The notes beneath the pieces were generated by a model. That model saw only the letters and a list, made by a program, of their open reading frames with translations. It was not told where the DNA came from and searched no databases. Source: Levilactobacillus wangkuiensis (lineage in GTDB: Bacteria > Bacillota > Bacilli > Lactobacillales > Lactobacillaceae). From it: a stretch of 41,853 bases of DNA. The DNA lies in NCBI RefSeq assembly GCF_016861605.1, contig NZ_BOLM01000022.1:1-41853 (forward strand). The letters are read 5' to 3'. Below, one piece after another: positions 38,104 to 41,853 of this stretch. Numbering within the stretch: the stretch's first letter is position 1; the number at the start of each line of letters is the position of its first letter. The position numbers and the translations under genes were made by a program.

Positions 38104-39006
38104 ATGGCACAGTATGATTTTACTATTCATTACGATGGTGACGGATTGGCAAACAACAGAATACCAATTCGCGATTTAGCCCCCTCTTTGCTTGCAGTAT
38201 CAACAGCGTTTCAGGAAATACAAAAGCTGAATGATCCCCTTGAAGAACCGGTTTCTTTAGATATTAAGGCAAGTGAGCCAGGATCATTCATTGTTGATTT
38301 AGTATTAGCAAATGGTGGGGATTTTATTCAAAAAGCCGTTTCCTTAATAAATAGTTCCAATTCTAATGCACTGTTAAACCTAAAAGATTATGTTTTAATT
38401 TTTGTCGGAGTGATAACATTCATTACCGGAACTGCACATCATAAGCTAAAAAATAAAAAAGATAATGACGATGGTACAGTAGAAATAACAATAGACGATA
38501 ATACTAAAATTACAATCTCAAAAAAAGTGTTAGACGCTTACCAGAATGTCGAAGTTAGAAAAAGCATTAAAGATGCTGTAAAGCCTTTATCAAAAGATGG
38601 TATAGAATCAATTGACTTTTACCATGATAATCACGACAAAGTAACTGTGAGAAAAGCTGATTATCCTCTTTTTAATGTTCCTGATGCTGGTGAAAAAGAA
38701 ATTAACATTAGTGAAGAAGACACCTTTCTGCAAATTATTAGTGTAGCGTTCGAACATGGAAAATGGCAGTTTTCTTCCGGTGGTAACCGGTTCTTCGCTA
38801 AAATTGAAGATAAAAATTTCCTGAACGATGTTGAGAAAAATTTTCAACAGTTTGGCTCAACCGATGTTTTAAAGGTGCGCTTGCGGACACGCCAATATAT
38901 TGATAAAACAGGTCTACTTAAAAGTGAATATACGATTCTGCATGTATTAGATCATCAGCGAGGCGGTCAACAAATCGAATTGAATTTCACGGATACAGAA
39001 GTCTAG
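38104..39006 (+). CDS. Unrecognised lysogeny-region protein with one membrane segment
   Basis: This 300-residue protein begins MAQYDFTIHYDGDGL. AGGAGGG at a good distance favours 38104. The first ~110 residues are soluble, with SLLAVSTAFQEIQKLND. One membrane segment (YVLIFVGVITFITGT) follows near residues 105-120. Then comes an acidic and beta-rich C-terminal half (TVEITIDDNTKITISKKVLDAY ... LKVRLRTRQYIDKTGLLKSEY). It is expressed beside cI and is a candidate lysogenic-conversion or superinfection-exclusion gene. It occupies the place usual for an integrase but has no integrase motifs. Confidence 0.7.
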   Translation: MAQYDFTIHYDGDGLANNRIPIRDLAPSLLAVSTAFQEIQKLNDPLEEPVSLDIKASEPGSFIVDLVLANGGDFIQKAVSLINSSNSNALLNLKDYVLIFVGVITFITGTAHHKLKNKKDNDDGTVEITIDDNTKITISKKVLDAYQNVEVRKSIKDAVKPLSKDGIESIDFYHDNHDKVTVRKADYPLFNVPDAGEKEINISEEDTFLQIISVAFEHGKWQFSSGGNRFFAKIEDKNFLNDVEKNFQQFGSTDVLKVRLRTRQYIDKTGLLKSEYTILHVLDHQRGGQQIELNFTDTEV

Positions 39007-39069
39007 ATTTAATGTTAAATTTCACGTGGGTGTAGTCGCAGACTCGCTTGCCGTCACTCCCTTATTATT

Positions 39070-39143
39070 GGACCTTTAGCTCAGTTGGTTAGGGCAGACG
39101 GCTCATAACCGTCCGGTCGTTGGTTCGAGTCCAACAAGGTCCA
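39070..39143 (+). tRNA. tRNA-Ile2 (CAU anticodon)
   Basis: A canonical 74-nt cloverleaf has acceptor GGACCTT/AAGGTCC, D arm GCTC/GGGC, anticodon arm GACGG-CTCATAA-CCGTC with CAT at 39104-39106, and T arm GTTGG/CCAAC. The anticodon arm fits lysidine-type tRNA-Ile2. No CCA is encoded. A short GTCCCC/GGGGAC hairpin follows at 39147-39165. Its 3' end is not repeated near the left phage end, so it does not show itself to be an attachment site. Confidence 0.9.
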
Positions 39144-39207
39144 TTTAGTCCCCTACATGGGGACTTATCTTAGCATTTCAAAAGAACATACGTTTTATTA
39201 GCCATAC

Positions 39208-39244
39208 AAAAAAGGACAATCTTCTTAATTGAAGATTGTCCTTT
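39208..39244 (-). terminator. Terminator of the S-layer gene
   Basis: An 11-bp perfect stem (GGACAATCTTC/GAAGATTGTCC) has a short AATTA-type loop and six T on the minus strand, just downstream of the S-layer stop. T on the other side also makes it usable by plus-strand transcripts. Confidence 0.9.
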
Positions 39245-39282
39245 CATTTAGACTAGGTAACCCTAGAACTAATTAATTAAAA

Positions 39283-40689
39283 CTATTCAGCGTAATTAGC
39301 GTTACCGTTAACGTTGGTAGTAGTAACGTTACCCTTAACAGGTGAAGGAGTGAAGACGGCCTTTAAAGTAGTACCGAACTTAACGCCCTGGTTGGCCTTA
39401 GTCGTAGCCCCAGAATTGTAAGTGTAGCGGATGTAGTAGTTGTCGCCAGCCTTGATATAAGTACCAGTGATGTCCGCACTAGCAACCTTTTGAGTTGAAG
39501 TGAACGTCTTGCCATTCTTGCCACCAAATAAGCCATCAAGAACAGTACCTGGAACTACATTACCAGCATCGCCTTGTAACGTTTCTTGCTGAGTAGCACC
39601 AAGAGTTGGGAAACCACCTTGGATATCAGTAGCAGCTAACTTAGTTCCCGCAGCAATACCATCAGCAGATGGAGTGTAGAAGGAAACCTTCGAAGTTGCA
39701 ACAGCAGCTACACGAACAGTTAAAGTACCGCCAAACTTAGCTTGTGGAATGCTAACAGCGGTTGGAGCCATTGCATAACTATCAAACCCGTAGCCCGTTG
39801 GAACATTCTTCACAGCAAAGTTAACTAAGTTTTGGCTGTCATGAACTTTACTGATCAACTCGTCCTTCTTAGTACCGGCTACACTAGTCGTGTAAGTAGC
39901 GGTACCAAGAGAGTTACTGTTCGAGTTCAATACGTAGTGAACAGTGATGGAGTTGTCAGCCGTAGCAGCATCAGCAGACTTAGTGAAGCTTAAGCCACCC
40001 ATGTCTTGGTTAGCGTCAGTGACGTTAGCTTGGTAACCCTTGCCAGCGTAAATCCAGCCAGAGATGGATGAGTCCTTAGTGTCAGTTACGTGGTAGTACA
40101 AAGAACCTTCCTTAGTCTTGGTAGCGGCCTTGTCAACCGTGAATGGATCAGTCTTGGAAGCACCGTAAAGGCTAACCTTCTTGGCATTGATATCGGTGTT
40201 CTTAGGAGCAGTCCAAAGAGTGTTCTTTGAAGCATCCTTCAAGTAGTAACCGGTAGTACGTGCTGGGGTAGCAGCAGCAGTCGTAGTTTCAGCAGCTTTG
40301 ATACCACCAGCAACAGTGGCAGTCTTACCTACGTAAACGTAACCACGGTACTTCTTGTCCATAGTAACGATCTTGTAGTATACGGAACCACGGTTAGTGG
40401 TCTTAGTACCATATGCGTAGAAAGTGTCGCTAGACTTCTTAGAAGCAGCTAACTTAGCAACAGTTGCCTTAGAAGCAACAACCTTGGCACCCTTAACAGT
40501 ACCTGGCTTTGAGTAAATGGCATTAGTACCAGTTACAGTAACATTTTGACTCTTATCTGCAAGAGCGGTGTAAGCACCGGCAGTTGCATAGCTCTTAGCA
40601 CTTGCAGTAGTGGTAGTAACAGCTGAAAGACCAGCTAAACCTAACACTGCAGCGCCTACATAAATAGACTTTGCGAATGATGAACGCAT
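39283..40689 (-). CDS. slp: S-layer protein precursor, L. brevis Slp family
   Basis: This 468-residue precursor has a signal peptide (KSIYVGAAVLGLAGLSAV, cleavage after ASA at ~31) and a mature start KSYATAGAYTAL. The N-terminal half has SH3-like repeats with Tyr/Lys (NRGSVYYKIVTMDKKYRGYVYVG; SLYYHVTD...GWIYAGKGY) that bind wall polymers in this family. The Thr/Ala/Val-rich C-terminal half is the self-assembly part. Length and sequence resemble the L. brevis S-layer proteins I recall (465 residues for SlpA). AGGAGG precedes the ATG. S-layers are possible phage receptors. Confidence 0.9.
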   Translation of the reverse strand: MRSSFAKSIYVGAAVLGLAGLSAVTTTTASAKSYATAGAYTALADKSQNVTVTGTNAIYSKPGTVKGAKVVASKATVAKLAASKKSSDTFYAYGTKTTNRGSVYYKIVTMDKKYRGYVYVGKTATVAGGIKAAETTTAAATPARTTGYYLKDASKNTLWTAPKNTDINAKKVSLYGASKTDPFTVDKAATKTKEGSLYYHVTDTKDSSISGWIYAGKGYQANVTDANQDMGGLSFTKSADAATADNSITVHYVLNSNSNSLGTATYTTSVAGTKKDELISKVHDSQNLVNFAVKNVPTGYGFDSYAMAPTAVSIPQAKFGGTLTVRVAAVATSKVSFYTPSADGIAAGTKLAATDIQGGFPTLGATQQETLQGDAGNVVPGTVLDGLFGGKNGKTFTSTQKVASADITGTYIKAGDNYYIRYTYNSGATTKANQGVKFGTTLKAVFTPSPVKGNVTTTNVNGNANYAE

Positions 40690-40764
40690 AGATGAAAACC
40701 TCCTGTAATTTCTTTATTAGCAAAAACATTATGTAAATGTCCACAATCATTCTTGCTAACAAAG

Positions 40765-40793
40765 ATTATAACATACGACGTCTATTATGCCAA
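40765..40793 (-). promoter_or_regulatory. S-layer gene promoter and long leader
   Basis: On the minus strand TTGGCA (40788-40793) and TATAAT (40765-40770) are exactly 17 bp apart. The transcript would have a leader of about 70 nt before the ATG, as known for strongly expressed S-layer mRNAs. Confidence 0.8.
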
Positions 40794-40843
40794 AAGAAAA
40801 CTTTAAGAAGTTCACAAAAAATTCACATTTGTAAAAATGTCCA

Positions 40844-40875
40844 TAAAAAAACCCTTCAACAGGTCAGCGGAAGGG
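40844..40875 (-). terminator. Terminator upstream of the S-layer promoter
   Basis: The stem CCCTTC/GAAGGG (40852-40857 with 40870-40875) is followed on the minus strand by eight T. It blocks read-through into the S-layer gene from the right. Confidence 0.65.
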
Positions 40876-40956
40876 AAGAAATCATGGATTCATCTATGCA
40901 GGAGCAATTATAACCTATATGTAGTAAAAAAACAATATCAATGAAATATTTGTAAC

Positions 40957-40987
40957 AAAAAAGGACGCCCTGCTTGAAGGAGCGTCC
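40957..40987 (-). terminator. Second terminator upstream of the S-layer promoter
   Basis: The stem GGACGC/GCGTCC (40963-40968 with 40982-40987) is followed on the minus strand by six T. No gene is seen between this and 41169, so it works with the previous hairpin as insulation. Confidence 0.6.
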
Positions 40988-41168
40988 AATCTTCAAAGAA
41001 GGAAGAATAAAAACCAACTTTAAAGAAATCACTTCAAGTATAATAGCTTATAATTCCAGTAAAGTCAAACTAATTTTTGCCTTTTTAGGGCTAGTTTTGA
41101 AATTGACCAGACTAGATTTAATATGTTAATATTCAATTGTTCTTCTATGAGATAGTCTGAACGTGCAT

Positions 41169-41210
41169 AAAATATGGATAGCTAATCGTAGGCTATCCAT
41201 ATTTTATTTT
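41169..41210 (+). terminator. Strong bidirectional terminator
   Basis: A 14-bp stem (41169-41182 with 41192-41205) with a 9-nt loop is followed by ATTTTTT. It ends in A and T runs on both sides. No gene is obvious directly upstream in the window. Confidence 0.75.
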
Positions 41211-41214
41211 TTAA

Positions 41215-41333
41215 TTGCTACAATAATTTATAGATGCTATGATGTAAAAGTTCCAATCATTCGGAACGTCCTCATCTTTAGAAAAGCCACTCAAAGTTAC
41301 CCTCAGTACACAACTTCCTTGGTGGCTTTTTTT
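41215..41333 (+). ncRNA. Candidate small RNA with own promoter and terminator
   Basis: TTGCTA (41215-41220) and TATGAT (41238-41243) are 17 bp apart. About 80 nt follow without a convincing coding start, containing the hairpin GTTCC/GGAAC near 41250-41267, and end in the terminator stem AAAAGCCAC/GTGGCTTTT (41282-41290 with 41322-41330) plus T-run. This is an orphan transcription unit by sequence only. Confidence 0.35.
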
Positions 41334-41406
41334 GATTATTTACATTTTTCTAAAAGTGAACTATCATTTTTAGGATAACAAATAAAGTTTCATCCATTCA
41401 TTTACT

Positions 41407-41445
41407 AAAAAGAGGCTTCCAGCATAATACCGGATACCTCTTTTT
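41407..41445. terminator. Bidirectional terminator
   Basis: AAAAAGAGG (41407-41415) pairs with CCTCTTTTT (41437-41445), giving T-runs in both directions. It is a possible end of the minus-strand gene coming from the right edge. The rest of 41446-41621 shows nothing recognisable. Confidence 0.65.
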
Positions 41446-41621
41446 AGTATACCAATTTTTACTTTACATAAGGCGGCTTATCCCAAGTAACCCACATTCA
41501 CCGCGGTACTTCCACATTCCGTTCTTTTTTGATTGTGAACTTGTCCAAAAAAGAAGTGGTATAGGTCGCAGATTGGCTTTAATTGGGGAAAGGTACTTTG
41601 TGAAATTCACTGAAATCATGT

Positions 41622-41852
41622 CTAGACCATTCCCTTGAATTCAACTGTCTCATTCTTTATATTAACCAAAAACTTACCGACATTTCCCTGATATTTAACG
41701 GATACTTTAAAGGAATACTTATAATTTACACGAGTATATCGAATACTACTAATTCTCCCCCGATACCCTTGCTTATGCAAAACTCTCTTCACTTGGTTCC
41801 TTTGTCGATCAGTAATTCTTGCAGAACTCCGATAGATTGTCTTCTTAACGAT
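41622..41852 (-). CDS. C-terminal part of an unknown basic protein, cut by the window edge
   Basis: A minus-strand frame is open from the right edge for 76 codons (KKTIYRSSARITDRQRNQVKRVLHK ... SFKVSVKYQGNVGKFLVNIKNETVEFKGMV) and ends in TAG. Alternating hydrophobic and charged residues suggest beta strands. The start lies outside the window and no family is recognised. Confidence 0.55.
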   Translation of the reverse strand: MVKKTIYRSSARITDRQRNQVKRVLHKQGYRGRISSIRYTRVNYKYSFKVSVKYQGNVGKFLVNIKNETVEFKGMV

Positions 41853-41853
41853 C

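Noticed and set aside
39126..39143. 3' end of the tRNA at 39070 as an attB/attachment core
   Set aside because: No second copy was found near the left end of the phage, and no integrase is next to it.
41163..41378. 71-codon plus-strand frame
   Set aside because: It runs through a strong terminator hairpin and a promoter-terminator unit and has no ribosome site.
1..41853. CRISPR array
   Set aside because: No set of regularly spaced repeats with unique spacers was seen on either strand. The short tandem repeats found have no spacers.

Overview
The window reads as a temperate siphophage genome of a lactobacillus, almost certainly Levilactobacillus brevis. The S-layer precursor at 39283-40689 has the signal peptide and N-terminal sequence style I recall for the L. 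brevis Slp family. The phage genes have the usual order of lactobacillus siphoviruses and are nearly all on the minus strand.

Layout from right to left along phage transcription. 37288-39006 (+) holds a CI-type repressor and an unrecognised single-membrane-segment protein where an integrase would normally sit. 36876-37260 is the genetic switch, with cro, operators and divergent promoters. 35025-36860 carries an antirepressor and small genes. 30118-34819 is replication, recombination and DNA modification: Gp157, ERF annealase, SSB, HNHc protein, replisome organiser, a deleted C5 methylase, MazG and a Dam methylase. 28968-29384 is an ArpU/RinA-like late regulator, followed by five 11-bp direct repeats and a small RNA cluster with an intact tRNA-Ile2 and tRNA-like elements. 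26731-28179 has a D12-class Dam and an HNH nuclease. 18205-26452 is packaging, head and tail (P27-type TerS, a TerL broken by a frameshift, portal, ClpP-type protease, HK97 capsid, connectors, tail tube, gpG/gpGT). 5011-17986 is tape measure, Dit, tail peptidase, S74 fibre and a long receptor-binding fibre. 1499-3016 is lysis.

The most striking element is a diversity-generating retroelement (DGR) at 3668-5125. A reverse transcriptase with YMDD and LGxxxSQ motifs lies next to a 98-bp template repeat (TR, 4866-4963). That repeat matches the 3' end of the fibre gene (VR, 5028-5125). All 13 mismatches fall at template adenines on the coding strand. A perfect 8-bp stem with a GAAA loop follows the fibre stop codon, as expected of a DGR target-recognition hairpin. 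No canonical Avd gene is visible. The fibre has a BppU-like N-terminus, collagen-like repeats, an Fn3-like region and a C-type-lectin/FGE-like C-terminus whose exposed residues would be randomised.

No integrase or excisionase is visible, but a ParA plus a small ParB-like gene (316-1324) with AT-rich repeats on both sides lie beyond the lysis genes. This suggests a plasmid-like lysogenic state (phage-plasmid), though the integrase could also lie outside the window. To the right of the phage genes are a second tRNA-Ile2, the S-layer gene, a group of terminators, a possible small RNA and a partial gene running off the right edge. Whether these are host chromosome or phage-plasmid cargo cannot be settled from this window.
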